Origin: UBA1672 sp046542355
Lineage (GTDB): Bacteria > Pseudomonadota > Alphaproteobacteria > Micavibrionales > Micavibrionaceae
Length of the DNA: 50,759 nt
Direction of reading: 5' to 3'
NCBI GenBank assembly: GCA_046542355.1
Contig: JBKHBN010000010.1
Coordinates: forward strand, 1 to 50,759
The notes beneath the pieces are model-generated. The model did not search any database and was not told the origin of the DNA. It saw only the letters and a program-made list of their open reading frames with translations. This document shows, one piece after another, positions 17,050 through 26,128 of this stretch (positions are counted from its first letter, which is position 1; the number at the start of each line of letters is the position of its first letter). Both the position numbers and the translations under genes were made by a program.

Positions 17050-17571
17050 ATGATCGGTAAGATAAAGAGTTTTTTCAAAAAGAATGACGGGGCGACAGCG
17101 GTTGAATTTAGCTTGCTGGTGATGCCGTTTATGCTGGTCGTTCTGGGGATCTTGGAGATTTCCTTGATGTTTTTGTCTGCTGCTATTGTTGAAGGGGCAA
17201 CAGATTCAGCTTCGCGGATAATAAGAACGGGTCAGTTACAGAAGGATGGGGGGGATCCCGAGACATTGTTTCGTGATGCTTTGTGTTCTTTTACCGGAGC
17301 GCTGGTGAATTGTGGTGATATGGCTGTCGAGGTTGTCAGAATGGATAGTTATTTTGATTTCACCCAGCCTGTATATGATGGCGATGGCAATCTGGTTCCT
17401 CAAGGGTTTGATGCTGGTGGATCTAATGACAAGGTTATGATCAGGGTTGCATGGCGCTATAGTATGATTACCCCGCTTGTGGGGGATTTACTGAACGGGG
17501 CGGATGGTTCGACGCTTTTTGTTTCTACTATTGTATTGCAGAGCGAACCCTATGAGTTCCAGGGAGTTTAG
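17050..17571 (+). CDS. tadE: TadE-family pseudopilin
   Basis: A 173-residue minor pilin. A short basic leader ends in GATAVEFSLLVMPFML, the TadE-type prepilin cleavage motif (cut after Gly, with Glu at +5), followed by a hydrophobic helix. CpaA in this locus is the expected peptidase. The mature part contains two cysteines and acidic, Gly/Asn-rich loops. It overlaps no other gene and is followed by a second TadE-like gene after 16 bp. TadE-like proteins are needed for Tad pilus biogenesis and may prime fibre assembly. Confidence 0.88.
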   Translation: MIGKIKSFFKKNDGATAVEFSLLVMPFMLVVLGILEISLMFLSAAIVEGATDSASRIIRTGQLQKDGGDPETLFRDALCSFTGALVNCGDMAVEVVRMDSYFDFTQPVYDGDGNLVPQGFDAGGSNDKVMIRVAWRYSMITPLVGDLLNGADGSTLFVSTIVLQSEPYEFQGV

Positions 17572-17587
17572 TGTTGTGGGTTATTAC

Positions 17588-18115
17588 ATGAATATTGCAC
17601 GGTTGTGGCGTCGCTGGCTTGTGAATAATTCCGGCGTTTCTTCGGTTGAAGCAGCGCTCATATTTCCTGTTATGTTGTTGATTATGGTTGGAGTGTATGA
17701 TCTGGGTAATGCTCTATTGGCCAACCAGAAGGCTATACGAGCCTCACAGATTGTTGCAGATCTGACCACACGTGAAAATATTGTTACAGATAGTGATATT
17801 TCTGAAATCATACAGGCGGGGCGATTAGCTTTTGAGCCGCTTTCTTCTGAAAGTTACGGGGTGGATATTGTCAGTATTCGCTTTGATGAAGATGCCAATA
17901 GTGAAATTGTATGGCGGGAGACACACAATATGACGGCGATTGCCGATCCTATCGGGCGCGTTTCCGCGCTGGCTACGCCTGACGAAGGTGTGGTGATGGT
18001 GGCGGTTGTTTATGATTACAATCCGTTGATAACAGATTTTGTTATTGGGGCTATTCAAATGCAGGAAGTTGCATTTAGCCGGGGGCGAAATTCCTCGGTT
18101 ATTACGAGACAATAA
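17588..18115 (+). CDS. Second TadE/TadF-like pseudopilin
   Basis: About 175 residues from ATG 17588 (MNIARLWRRWLVNNSGVSSVEAALIFPVMLL). The leader ends GVSSVEAALIF, again a prepilin motif with Glu at +5. The mature domain has a long helix (NALLANQKAIRASQIVADLTTREN) and a beta-rich part typical of TadE/TadF proteins. An earlier start at 17552 overlaps the first tadE gene and is less likely. It is 12 bp upstream of tadG, which supports one operon. Confidence 0.82.
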   Translation: MNIARLWRRWLVNNSGVSSVEAALIFPVMLLIMVGVYDLGNALLANQKAIRASQIVADLTTRENIVTDSDISEIIQAGRLAFEPLSSESYGVDIVSIRFDEDANSEIVWRETHNMTAIADPIGRVSALATPDEGVVMVAVVYDYNPLITDFVIGAIQMQEVAFSRGRNSSVITRQ

Positions 18116-18127
18116 AGGGGGATTATT

Positions 18128-19555
18128 ATGGACAAAGGACAAGAAAGCCAGAGGATAGTGTCTGGCGCTATTGCCGGATCCTATATTCGGGAAACATGCG
18201 GCGCTATTGCGATTTTGTTTGCGCTTGTTTTGCCTATGCTTTTGGGGGTTGCAGGTATGTCTTTGGACTATACGCAAGCCTATCTGGTTAAGCAGCGTCT
18301 TTCGCAGGCTCTGGATGCGGCGGCTCTGGCGGCTGTGGCTTCTGCTACAGATGAAGCGGCCATCAATAAGCGCGTGCAGGAGTTCTTTGATGAGAATTAT
18401 CCCGAAGAGAAAATCGGCGTTGCTTTTGATCCTGTGGTGGTGGTTTCCGGTGATCAGGTTACAGTTTATGGAACGGCGCAATATAATACCATGTTTTTGG
18501 CTGTGCTTGGGATTGATACGATTGATATTGATGCGAAAACCAAAATTCAGCGTGAGGTGCAAGGTATTGAGGTTGTTCTGGTCATGGATAACACAGGCTC
18601 TATGAGTTCTTACAATAATATTAGTACGTTGCGCACTGCGGCCTCGAATTTTGTTTATATTATGTATGGCATTGATGTTGATGAAGGTACGGCGGCTGAT
18701 CCTGATTATCTGGATGCTATGGCTACTAATGACAGGGAATATATCAAAATCGGACTTGTTCCTTATGCTGCTACGGTTAATGTCGGACCTTACGGTTTTG
18801 GTAAAGACCTTAACGGTGATTACTATGATGAGCCGTTTGTTAGTAATCCACATGGGCTATCTTATACAACATCAGCTTATAATAATGACTGGATGGGCTG
18901 TGTGGAGGCACGTGATTATCCCGAGGATACAACGGATAATGAAGGGCCGTGGGATATGTATCGTTATTGTCTGGATGATAATGATGATCCGTATTGTCAT
19001 CTTAAGTATGAGTGGTGGACGAATAGTTATTCAGTCAGGCAAAAACCTAATTATCAGTGTCCACAAGCTATCATTACGCCCTTATCAACCAGTCCGACCA
19101 ATTTGAAATATGCAATTGACGAGATGAGGGCCAACGGTTTTACACATGGTAACTATGGTATGGTGTGGGGGTATCGGGTTATTTCGCAGGCGTTCCCATT
19201 TACCGAAGGGGTGGAGTTTGGCAATCAGTATTGGCGTAAGGCTGTGGTTATGATGACAGACGGTGTGAATACGGTGCATCAGCATTATTCTGCTTACGGG
19301 CCGACGCAGGATAATGATATTTCGACATATAAGCTTAATGAGCGCTTTGCTGATGTCTGCCAGAATATGAAGGATGATGGTATCATTATTTATACTGTGA
19401 CCTTTACCTCTGGCGTTAGTGAATCAACCAAGGATTATTACCGCGAGTGTGCAACCACGGAAGATTATTTTCATGATGCGCCAAGTCAAAATGATTTGAT
19501 CAAGGTGTTTGAGACAATCAGCCGTGAGCTTAGTAATTTGTATATCACAGAGTAA
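18128..19555 (+). CDS. tadG: TadG-type pilus protein with von Willebrand factor A domain
   Basis: A 475-residue protein. An N-terminal membrane helix within GAIAILFALVLPMLLGVAGM, preceded by Cys-Gly, marks the TadG family. The domain from about residue 148 has the MIDAS-like DNTGSMS (Asp154). It is a vWA fold as in TadG, which is thought to anchor or stabilise the pilus at the envelope. The large central insertion is rich in Tyr, Asp and Cys. GGGGG lies before the ATG. A terminator-like hairpin follows the gene, so this may be the end of the first Tad transcript. Confidence 0.87.
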   Translation: MDKGQESQRIVSGAIAGSYIRETCGAIAILFALVLPMLLGVAGMSLDYTQAYLVKQRLSQALDAAALAAVASATDEAAINKRVQEFFDENYPEEKIGVAFDPVVVVSGDQVTVYGTAQYNTMFLAVLGIDTIDIDAKTKIQREVQGIEVVLVMDNTGSMSSYNNISTLRTAASNFVYIMYGIDVDEGTAADPDYLDAMATNDREYIKIGLVPYAATVNVGPYGFGKDLNGDYYDEPFVSNPHGLSYTTSAYNNDWMGCVEARDYPEDTTDNEGPWDMYRYCLDDNDDPYCHLKYEWWTNSYSVRQKPNYQCPQAIITPLSTSPTNLKYAIDEMRANGFTHGNYGMVWGYRVISQAFPFTEGVEFGNQYWRKAVVMMTDGVNTVHQHYSAYGPTQDNDISTYKLNERFADVCQNMKDDGIIIYTVTFTSGVSESTKDYYRECATTEDYFHDAPSQNDLIKVFETISRELSNLYITE

Positions 19556-19573
19556 TGCCATTGTATTATTGCT

Positions 19574-19605
19574 AAAACGGGGGAGGGGTGCGCCTTTCCC
19601 CTTTT
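19574..19605 (+). terminator. Terminator-like hairpin after tadG
   Basis: AAAAC-GGGGGAGG (19574-19586) can pair with CCTTTCCCC-TTTT (19593-19605) around a short loop. The stem is GC-rich with flanking A and T runs, 20 bp after the tadG stop. It has mismatches in the middle, so efficiency is uncertain. Confidence 0.42.
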
Positions 19606-20004
19606 CGTTCGAGATATGGGTATTTAAGCGTGTTTTTTTAATTGTTTTCTTCGAGGTTGCAGTCAAAGTAGTAATATCAATCTGGTTTTACTGGCAATTT
19701 TTTTCATAAGTATATTTCGTGGTTTTTTTTATTCGTTAACTTTTGTGCGTTGCATCGTATTTAAAGTAAAAACTATTACATTACTTTGTCAATACTTATA
19801 CTGTATTATTTTGTATAAAATTTTATGTAAATAAATACTAATTGTCTATTTTAAAAATCCTGTATTACTTCATTTGCTTAATTGTTTTTTAAGTAAAACA
19901 GGGTTACAATAAAAGAATATCGGTTAAGGAGCTTCACGATTCGTATTTGTGAAGTATGGGTTTACCGGAATGACAATCTAATAATCTTGTAAAAGGAGAT
20001 GAAC
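19606..20004 (+). other. AT-rich leader region of the Flp pilin gene
   Basis: About 400 bp without a gene, much more AT-rich than the surroundings. Near its 3' end a stem CTTCAC (19932-19937)/GTGAAG (19949-19954) with an 11-nt loop is enclosed by CGGT (19921-19924)/ACCG (19964-19967), upstream of the pilin ribosome binding site. Such a region probably carries the strong promoter and a structured untranslated leader for the major pilin. No promoter hexamers are clear enough to call. Confidence 0.4.
19994..19998 (+). promoter_or_regulatory. Ribosome binding site that decides the Flp start
   Basis: AGGAG touches the first ATG (19999) but lies 6 bp before the second ATG (20005), so translation should begin at 20005. 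Confidence 0.65.
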
Positions 20005-20190
20005 ATGTTAACCAGATTGATCGCACGTTACTTGAGTAGGGAAGATGGCGCAACAGCCATTGAATATGGATTGATTGCAGCTGGTATTGCTGTTGTTATC
20101 GCAGGAGCTGTTTTTGCTCTTGGTGGCAGTATTTCAGGCCTCTTTGGAGAGGTTGAGACTGCTCTTGATGGTGCCGGTACAGGTACTTAA
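20005..20190 (+). CDS. flp: Flp/Fap-type major pilin
   Basis: The 61-residue major subunit of the Tad pilus. The leader MLTRLIARYLSREDG is followed by ATAIEYGLIAAGIAVVIAGA, the canonical Flp processing site (cut after Gly, Glu +4, Tyr +5). The start is decided by the AGGAG spacing (see the ribosome binding site). After cleavage the mature pilin is about 46 residues, normal for Flp. A strong terminator follows 49 bp after the stop, so the pilin has its own short transcript, which would allow it to be made in excess over the assembly proteins. Confidence 0.95.
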   Translation: MLTRLIARYLSREDGATAIEYGLIAAGIAVVIAGAVFALGGSISGLFGEVETALDGAGTGT

Positions 20191-20238
20191 GGGTTTCCCT
20201 TTTTTAGGGATGGTACAACCATGTATCTTATAAGACAT

Positions 20239-20268
20239 AAAAAGCCCGCTATATTTTGGCGGGCTTTT
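20239..20268 (+). terminator. Strong intrinsic terminator after flp
   Basis: A perfect ten-base-pair stem: AAAAGCCCGC (20240-20249) pairs with GCGGGCTTTT (20259-20268) across a 9-nt loop, ending in T residues. It isolates the pilin gene from cpaA. Confidence 0.9.
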
Positions 20269-20337
20269 GTTATGTGCCTGTGTATTGTTACGCGCTTGTG
20301 TGTCGATTTTTCAGCTCTTTTGGTGTAGGCTGTTTTT

Positions 20338-20883
20338 ATGGTCGTTTTGGTGATTTATCTGGTGAGTTTATTCGCTGCCGTCGGTGTTTGCGGTCTGGTT
20401 TGCCTGTCTGATATTCGTGGTTTAAAGATACCGAATATCTATAGTCTATATGTGAGCGTTTCTTTCTTTGTGGCTTATGGAGTGGTTTATTTTGGTGCTC
20501 CCGAGGTTAGTGTGTTTGGTTCTTTGCTGCACCATCTATTGTCGGCGCTTGCATTTTTTGCGGTGACATTTGTTTTATTTGCATTGGGGCTTCTTGGCGC
20601 AGGGGATTCAAAATTTGGCGCGGCCTGTGCGCTGTGGTTTAGTTTAAAATATTTGCCGATTTATTTGTTTTTTATGACTCTTTTTGGTGGTATCCTTGGT
20701 CTTGTTACGTTATATATGAGGTATAAGAAACCATTTAAGTCACCAGCGCATGGTAGCTGGGTGCAGCAAGCGCAAGGTGGCGTCGATAAAGTCCCTTACG
20801 GGGTGGCGATTGCTTTTGGCGTTTTGGCGACTTTTATTCATGCTGCGTATTTTTCACCTGCTGTTTTGGCCTCCTTTGTTTAA
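20338..20883 (+). CDS. cpaA: Tad prepilin peptidase CpaA/TadV
   Basis: An inner-membrane aspartic protease that processes Flp and the TadE-like pseudopilins. It has 181 residues with about six hydrophobic segments. Both catalytic aspartates are visible: CLSDIRGLKIPN (Asp25) and the GxGD motif GAGDSK (Asp90). It lacks the N-methyltransferase domain of PilD, as TadV proteins do. It is separated from flp by the terminator and lies upstream of cpaB with a 297-bp gap in which I see no gene. Confidence 0.93.
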   Translation: MVVLVIYLVSLFAAVGVCGLVCLSDIRGLKIPNIYSLYVSVSFFVAYGVVYFGAPEVSVFGSLLHHLLSALAFFAVTFVLFALGLLGAGDSKFGAACALWFSLKYLPIYLFFMTLFGGILGLVTLYMRYKKPFKSPAHGSWVQQAQGGVDKVPYGVAIAFGVLATFIHAAYFSPAVLASFV

Positions 20884-21180
20884 AAGGTGTGGTAGTATGA
20901 ATTTTTTCGCGGGTGTTTTGTATAGTGTAACCAGTCTTTATTAAGGCCAGAGTTGCGGTCTTTTTTAAGGCAAAATGCATGATGAGAGCTTCATTAATTG
21001 TTAAGGAAGTATGTGTATTCTAGTAAGTGCGTTGGAAGGGGCTATGCGATCTCGCACCGGTCATCAACGTTTTTTGGTCTTTTGGCTTTGGTTTTCCTTG
21101 GGCTTTCTGCGTAGATATTTGTGTTTCAATTTATTGTTTGTTGCGCTTTTTTGGGTCCTTAAAGATGTGGGGCAGAGGAA

Positions 21181-22056
21181 ATGAATAAGAATGTATTGAT
21201 TGTTCTTGGTGGTGCGGTTTTGGCTGCGGTTCTTGTTGCTATGCTGGTGCAGGTCACTATAGGCGGGAAGGAGGAAGTTTCTTCTGCTGAGCCGAGCGTG
21301 CAGGTGCTTGTGGCTGCGAAGGATCTGGAAAAGGGGACGGAGCTTGGTGAAGGTGATTTGAAGTGGAAGAAATGGTCTGAAGATGCACTTTTTAAGGGTG
21401 CGATTATGCGAAAGGGCAAAAAGAAGGCTGATGAGGTTTTGAAGGGGCGTTTGGATCGCGATTTTTCCGAAGGAGAGGCTTTGGTGCGCAAGGCTGTATT
21501 AAGCGGTGAGGGTAATATGGTGGCTGCGCGTTTGCAGCCGGGAGAGCGCGCTGTTTCAATTAAGGTAAATGTTGCGGGTATGGTTGCCGGTTTTCTGGCG
21601 CCGGGATCTTATGTTGATGTGGTTTTGACCTATCAGAGCCGTGTGAATATCGATGATGAAGATCCGGATGTTACGGCTATGGTGAACATGAATCTTGGTC
21701 GATTGGCAGCAGAAACAATTTTGCAAAATGTTCGTGTTTTGGCTGTTGATCAAAGGGCTGAGCGTAAGGATGATGATAAAATAAAGGTCGGTAAGACTGT
21801 AACTTTGGCGGTTAGTGCACGTCAGGCAGAGAAACTGGCTTTAGCTGCGGAGATGGGGGATATTACTCTGGCGATGCGCGGTGTGGGTGATGATCTTTCC
21901 AATAAAGCAGAGCCGGCGATTACGGATGCGCGGATGAGTTCTATTGATGATGAGATTTATGCGGAGTATTTGCGTATGAAACAACAGACCCAAATAAAGT
22001 CTGATGGTATTACGGTTTATAGCGGCTCGAGTGTTTTATCAGGCTCTTCAAAGTAA
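21181..22056 (+). CDS. cpaB: Tad pilus assembly protein CpaB/RcpC
   Basis: A 291-residue periplasmic protein with one N-terminal membrane helix (VLIVLGGAVLAAVLVAMLV), a SAF domain (VLVAAKDLEKGTELGEGDLKWKKW) and an RcpC/CpaB domain with ERAVSIKVNVAGMVAGFLAPGSYVDVVLTY. It is thought to help build or gate the secretin channel. GGCAGAGGAA directly precedes the ATG. The C-terminal half carries the family's KTVTLAVSARQAEKLALAAEMG helix. Confidence 0.93.
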   Translation: MNKNVLIVLGGAVLAAVLVAMLVQVTIGGKEEVSSAEPSVQVLVAAKDLEKGTELGEGDLKWKKWSEDALFKGAIMRKGKKKADEVLKGRLDRDFSEGEALVRKAVLSGEGNMVAARLQPGERAVSIKVNVAGMVAGFLAPGSYVDVVLTYQSRVNIDDEDPDVTAMVNMNLGRLAAETILQNVRVLAVDQRAERKDDDKIKVGKTVTLAVSARQAEKLALAAEMGDITLAMRGVGDDLSNKAEPAITDARMSSIDDEIYAEYLRMKQQTQIKSDGITVYSGSSVLSGSSK

Positions 22057-22266
22057 TTGAAAAGAGGGCACTGTTTGTGAGTGGGCTGTGTGATTAAATT
22101 TATACGTTATGATTGCGTTAATATTTTTAGTGTAAGAGTGTTTTAAGCGGTATCTGTGCTTATGCATTTCTTGATCAGGCCTTTCTCAAGTTTAGGTTCT
22201 TCTGCGTTTTTTGATTTGATGATTATATGATTTTTTTCTGTGTTTTTAGAAGAAGTGAAAGACAAA

Positions 22267-23751
22267 ATGATGACAGCTTTGCAAAAACATCCAATGAGTG
22301 CCCTTTGGTTATGCGCGATTTTATGTGCATTAGTGGCCGCTCTATATTCGGCGGGTTCATATGCCGCGACGAAAGGGGTGTTGAAGTCTGTTTCTTATGT
22401 TGGTGAGCAGGCACCTTTGGTTCTTACTCTTGGCAAGGCTGACGTTTTGAGCTTGCCTGAAGGTGTTTCAGATGTTCTGGTTGCTGATCCTGAGATTGTC
22501 GATGTGCAGGCGGTGCAATCTAACAGGCTTTATACGGTTGGCCTTAATATCGGGGATACGAATATTATTGTCCTTGATGCAAAGGGTAATATTTTAAAAC
22601 GTCTTGATGTGCATGTCACTTATGATCTTAAGGCTGTTCAGAACCATGTGAATACGCTTTTTCCAGGGGAGCAGGTTGTTGTTAGTGCCGTTCATGATCA
22701 GGTTATTTTAACAGGGACTGTGTCCAGCCCTGAAACGGCCAGCAAAGTAACTAATCTTGTTGGGCATTACGTTTCTGATTTGCAGGAAATTGACGGGCCT
22801 TTTGATGAAATTGTTTCTAATCTTCTTGAGGTAAGGGGAGAGCGGCAGGTGATGCTGCAGGTTAAAGTGGTTGAAGCGCAGCGCAGTGTTATTAAAGAGC
22901 TTGGGATTGATCTTAAAGCGAATGATCCTGATGAGCTGGCTGTTAGCACTTTGTTTGATGCCCCTCCCTTTAGCAGTGCTGATGGGCCAAGTGCGTTTGG
23001 TTTTGGTGGTGCGCAAGGCTTGTCCTTGTCGCAGGATGTTATTGGAGCAGCTACGGGCTTTATTGATACCGATATAACGGGTATTGGTACGCTGGGCGTT
23101 TTTCTTGAAGCTCTTGAAGAGGAAAATCTTGTGAATGTACTGGCCAAGCCGAATTTGACGGCGGTGTCAGGGCAGCAGGCAGGCTTTTTGGCGGGTGGAG
23201 AGTTTCCTGTTCCTTCCGGGCGTGACCAGTTTGGTAATATTACGATTGAATATCGTGAGTTTGGGGTGTCTTTAAATTTCAGACCGGTTGTTTTATCTGA
23301 TAACCGCATCAATCTTCAGCTCAATACCGAGGTTTCTTCGCTGGATGCGGCAAATGGCGTGACGCTGGCTGATGTGACGGTTCCGGGGCTTGATATTCGC
23401 CGCGCCGAGACAACGATTGAAATTCCCAGCGGAGGGAGCCTTATGATTGCCGGTTTGCTTCAATCCCAGTCTGCTGAAGGGCTTTCAGGGCTTCCGGGTA
23501 TCAAAAATACACCTGTTCTTGGTGATTTAATTGCGTCTGACAGTTTTAATCGTAATGAAACAGAGCTTGTTGTGATTGTGCAGGCTTATTTGATCGAACC
23601 TTATGCAGAAGAGAATGACAGTGAGAAATTGCCGAAGCAGCAGCAGGGGCGTCTTGCAACGATTTTTTCTGATAATATTCGCCGGACATACAGGCTTAAA
23701 GATAATCATATCTTCGCCAGTGCCCAGACATTTGGATATATTGTAGATTAA
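22267..23751 (+). CDS. cpaC: Tad secretin CpaC/RcpA
   Basis: The outer-membrane secretin through which the pilus passes. About 494 residues: signal peptide to SAGSYA, an N-terminal pilus-formation domain (VLTLGKADVLSLPEGVSDVLVADPEIVDVQ), a BON-like repeat (QVVVSAVHDQVILTGTVSSP), and the secretin core (VNVLAKPNLTAVSGQQAGFLAGGEFPVP, ISRRAETTIEIPSGGSLMIAGLL). An in-frame GTG at 22240 would put an acidic stretch before the signal peptide; ATG 22267 or 22270 is preferred. It is complete, and the secretin signature LPGIKNTPVLGDLIAS is present near the C-terminus. Confidence 0.93.
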   Translation: MMTALQKHPMSALWLCAILCALVAALYSAGSYAATKGVLKSVSYVGEQAPLVLTLGKADVLSLPEGVSDVLVADPEIVDVQAVQSNRLYTVGLNIGDTNIIVLDAKGNILKRLDVHVTYDLKAVQNHVNTLFPGEQVVVSAVHDQVILTGTVSSPETASKVTNLVGHYVSDLQEIDGPFDEIVSNLLEVRGERQVMLQVKVVEAQRSVIKELGIDLKANDPDELAVSTLFDAPPFSSADGPSAFGFGGAQGLSLSQDVIGAATGFIDTDITGIGTLGVFLEALEEENLVNVLAKPNLTAVSGQQAGFLAGGEFPVPSGRDQFGNITIEYREFGVSLNFRPVVLSDNRINLQLNTEVSSLDAANGVTLADVTVPGLDIRRAETTIEIPSGGSLMIAGLLQSQSAEGLSGLPGIKNTPVLGDLIASDSFNRNETELVVIVQAYLIEPYAEENDSEKLPKQQQGRLATIFSDNIRRTYRLKDNHIFASAQTFGYIVD

Positions 23752-23961
23752 ATGCCTTGCGGCTTTAGCGGGGTCTGTACGGTGACTTTGTGTTCAGTCA
23801 TAATGTGTTTGGTCATAGGATGTAGCGTGTCATAATGGGTTGCTCTTTTATGGCGGATAAGGATTTTAGGAAGTAGGTTTATTATGATCGCTATGACAGG
23901 TAAAAAGTTTTCGGTTAAGCGCTGTTTTTGCGGCCAGAATAACGCACAAGGCGGTGATTCG

Positions 23962-24630
23962 ATGAAAAAAATGTTTTCTCTTAAGTCTATGGTAAAGGCT
24001 AGTCTGGCTTTGTTTTCTTTTGGTCTGACAGGGTGTGGTGTCGATTTGTACGAGCCTTCCATTGCTAATAATGCGCCAATTCAAGTCAGGGAAGAGGCCT
24101 TTTTGCAGGATGTGGCTGTTGCAGATGTTGATGGTGAATATATCAGATCCCTGGCGCGCCATTATAAAAAACACGGGGCGTCTGCGGTGGATCTGCTGGT
24201 AACGTATGATCCGCACTCCAAAGACTATACGGCTATGAAAGCGACCGGGGTTGTAGCGGATATCGCGTCTTCTTTGCGCCGGGAATACGGCATTCAGGAT
24301 ATTCATTCAGGTATTATGCCAGTGGCTTCCCAAAATGATGAACCGCGTTTGCTGGTGTCTTATGATTCGCTTTTTGCACAACGGCCTGAAGGGTGCGATG
24401 GCATGATGCCCGGTTTAGAGGGGCGGCCTGTGGAGTGGGCAAAAGACTATAAGCTTGGGTGCACGGTTGAGACGCTGATTGCGCGTCAGGTTGCTCATAC
24501 TTCTGATTTGCTTGGTGAGGGAATGTCCTCGGATACTACGGATGGCCGGTCTTCAGCCAATATTATCGAAGAATATCGCTCTGGTATACGGAATCAGCCG
24601 CTTGAAGGTGTTAATGCCTCCGGTAATTAA
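23962..24630 (+). CDS. cpaD: Tad lipoprotein CpaD
   Basis: About 222 residues. A basic N-terminus and lipobox LTGCG mark a lipoprotein, probably the pilotin-like factor of the secretin, as CpaD is thought to be. The body has VDLLVTYDPHSKDYTAM and a conserved CpaD-like C-terminus with LGCTVETLIARQVAHTSDLL. ATG 23962 with AAGGCGG upstream gives a normal lipoprotein leader. An in-frame ATG at 23884 (with AGGAAG upstream) would add 26 residues, including two cysteines, and cannot be fully excluded. Confidence 0.87.
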   Translation: MKKMFSLKSMVKASLALFSFGLTGCGVDLYEPSIANNAPIQVREEAFLQDVAVADVDGEYIRSLARHYKKHGASAVDLLVTYDPHSKDYTAMKATGVVADIASSLRREYGIQDIHSGIMPVASQNDEPRLLVSYDSLFAQRPEGCDGMMPGLEGRPVEWAKDYKLGCTVETLIARQVAHTSDLLGEGMSSDTTDGRSSANIIEEYRSGIRNQPLEGVNASGN

Positions 24631-24848
24631 GAATCGGGCGGTGATGGGAGATGTCTTCTTCTTTGTTTTTCTTTGTAGCGATACAGGCAGGGCACATGGC
24701 CTGAATTGTTTTTGATGTCGAGCGGCTGGAAACATCGTTTCATTAAGGGATTATTAAGAGCTTGGGTGCTAGTGTGTGCGTGAAGGATTGTAGATTTACA
24801 ATCATTACAACACCCTAGCCGTATCGGCGTATTATAACAGGTAAAATA

Positions 24849-26093
24849 ATGAGTGAGGCAGAGTATCAAGCGACTGACATCCTATTACCCGGGGCACGTG
24901 TATCTATATTTTCTCTTGATGAGAAGACATTGGCTTCCGGGGCGCAGATGCGCGAGGATTGGCGTTTTGCCCGCGTGGATGTTGTCACTCGCGAGGGTGA
25001 TGTTGATATTGCTATTGCCACGTATCAGGAACAAACATCGCCGGATTTGCTGATTGTTCAAACGGATGATATTAATGACACCTTTTTATCAAAGCTCGGG
25101 GAGCTGTCTTCTTATTGTGAAGAGGGCACTTCGGCTATTGTTGTTGGGCCGGTCAATGATGTGTATTTATATCGCCGCCTCATTGAAATGGGTGTGAGTG
25201 ATTATCTTGTTCGCCCGATTGAGCCGGAGGTTTTGCAGGAGGTTGTGGCCAAATCCCTGATTGCCAGTCTTGGTGTGACCGGTAGTCGTTTAATGGCGTT
25301 TATCGGTGCAAAGGGAGGTGTGGGAACGAGCACAATTGCACAGCTTGCGGCGTGGAATGCAGCCAAGACTTTGGGGCATAAAACCTTATTGATGGATGCT
25401 TCAGGCGGAGCGTCGTCTCTTGGTGTTGGTCTGGGATTTGATCCTGCAGCAACGTTGCATGAGGTGGTGGCGGCTGTTGAGGCGGATAATGAGGATGCGT
25501 TGCGGCGTATGTTTCACGGGGCATCAGAGAAACTTAGTGTTTTGTCTAGCGGGGCGGATGCCATGCTTGATGCCAGTGTGAGTGCTGCGCAATATGAAGC
25601 TGTGCTTGATCATTTGATGGTTACGCATCCGCTTGTTTTTGTTGATTTATCTGCGGCTGAACCGCCTTTGAAGAAAGTTGTTGTGGCGCGGGCTCATCAC
25701 AGCGCCGTGGTCACTTCGCCAAGCGTGACGTCTTTGCGTTTTGCTCGCGGTCTTCTTAAAGAACTGGCCGATGTGCGTGGGGGACAATCAGATGATATCT
25801 CCTTAATTGTAAATATGCGTGGGTTATCGAAAACTCATGAGGTTGATCTGGCGGCGATTTCCAATTTACTGGAGATACAGCCCGCTTTGACTTTGAAGTA
25901 CATGCCTTCTTTGTTCATGAGGTATGAAAGTGAAATTGAAAAGATTTTTGCTGATAAAGACGGGGCGTTTTTGGCTCATGCGTTTTTGCCGATTTTGAAA
26001 AATATTGTCTCTGTTGAGAATGCACCCTCGGATGTCAAGGAGGGTAGCTCTAAATTGCTTGGCGGGATTTTAGGGAAGATGACACAAAAGTAA
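24849..26093 (+). CDS. cpaE: Tad pilus localisation ATPase CpaE/TadZ
   Basis: A 414-residue MinD/ParA-like ATPase that places the pilus machine in the cell. The N-terminal 130 residues resemble a receiver fold (LLIVQTDD, SAIVVG, GVSDYLVRPIEPEVLQ) without a usual phosphorylation site. The ATPase half has the deviant Walker A GAKGGVGTST (153-162) and LVFVDLSAAEPPLKKVVV. The start ATG follows a weak GGTAAAATA. It stands 218 bp after cpaD; the gap shows no gene. Confidence 0.92.
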   Translation: MSEAEYQATDILLPGARVSIFSLDEKTLASGAQMREDWRFARVDVVTREGDVDIAIATYQEQTSPDLLIVQTDDINDTFLSKLGELSSYCEEGTSAIVVGPVNDVYLYRRLIEMGVSDYLVRPIEPEVLQEVVAKSLIASLGVTGSRLMAFIGAKGGVGTSTIAQLAAWNAAKTLGHKTLLMDASGGASSLGVGLGFDPAATLHEVVAAVEADNEDALRRMFHGASEKLSVLSSGADAMLDASVSAAQYEAVLDHLMVTHPLVFVDLSAAEPPLKKVVVARAHHSAVVTSPSVTSLRFARGLLKELADVRGGQSDDISLIVNMRGLSKTHEVDLAAISNLLEIQPALTLKYMPSLFMRYESEIEKIFADKDGAFLAHAFLPILKNIVSVENAPSDVKEGSSKLLGGILGKMTQK

Positions 26094-26128
26094 GGCGTGT
26101 TTTATCGATTTATTTATTGGAATTATAA

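Noticed and set aside
17825..18853. A 342-codon open frame antisense to tadE2/tadG
   Set aside because: Composition is rich in Asn, Ile, His and Arg as expected for the complement of a real gene, and both sense genes are firmly identified.
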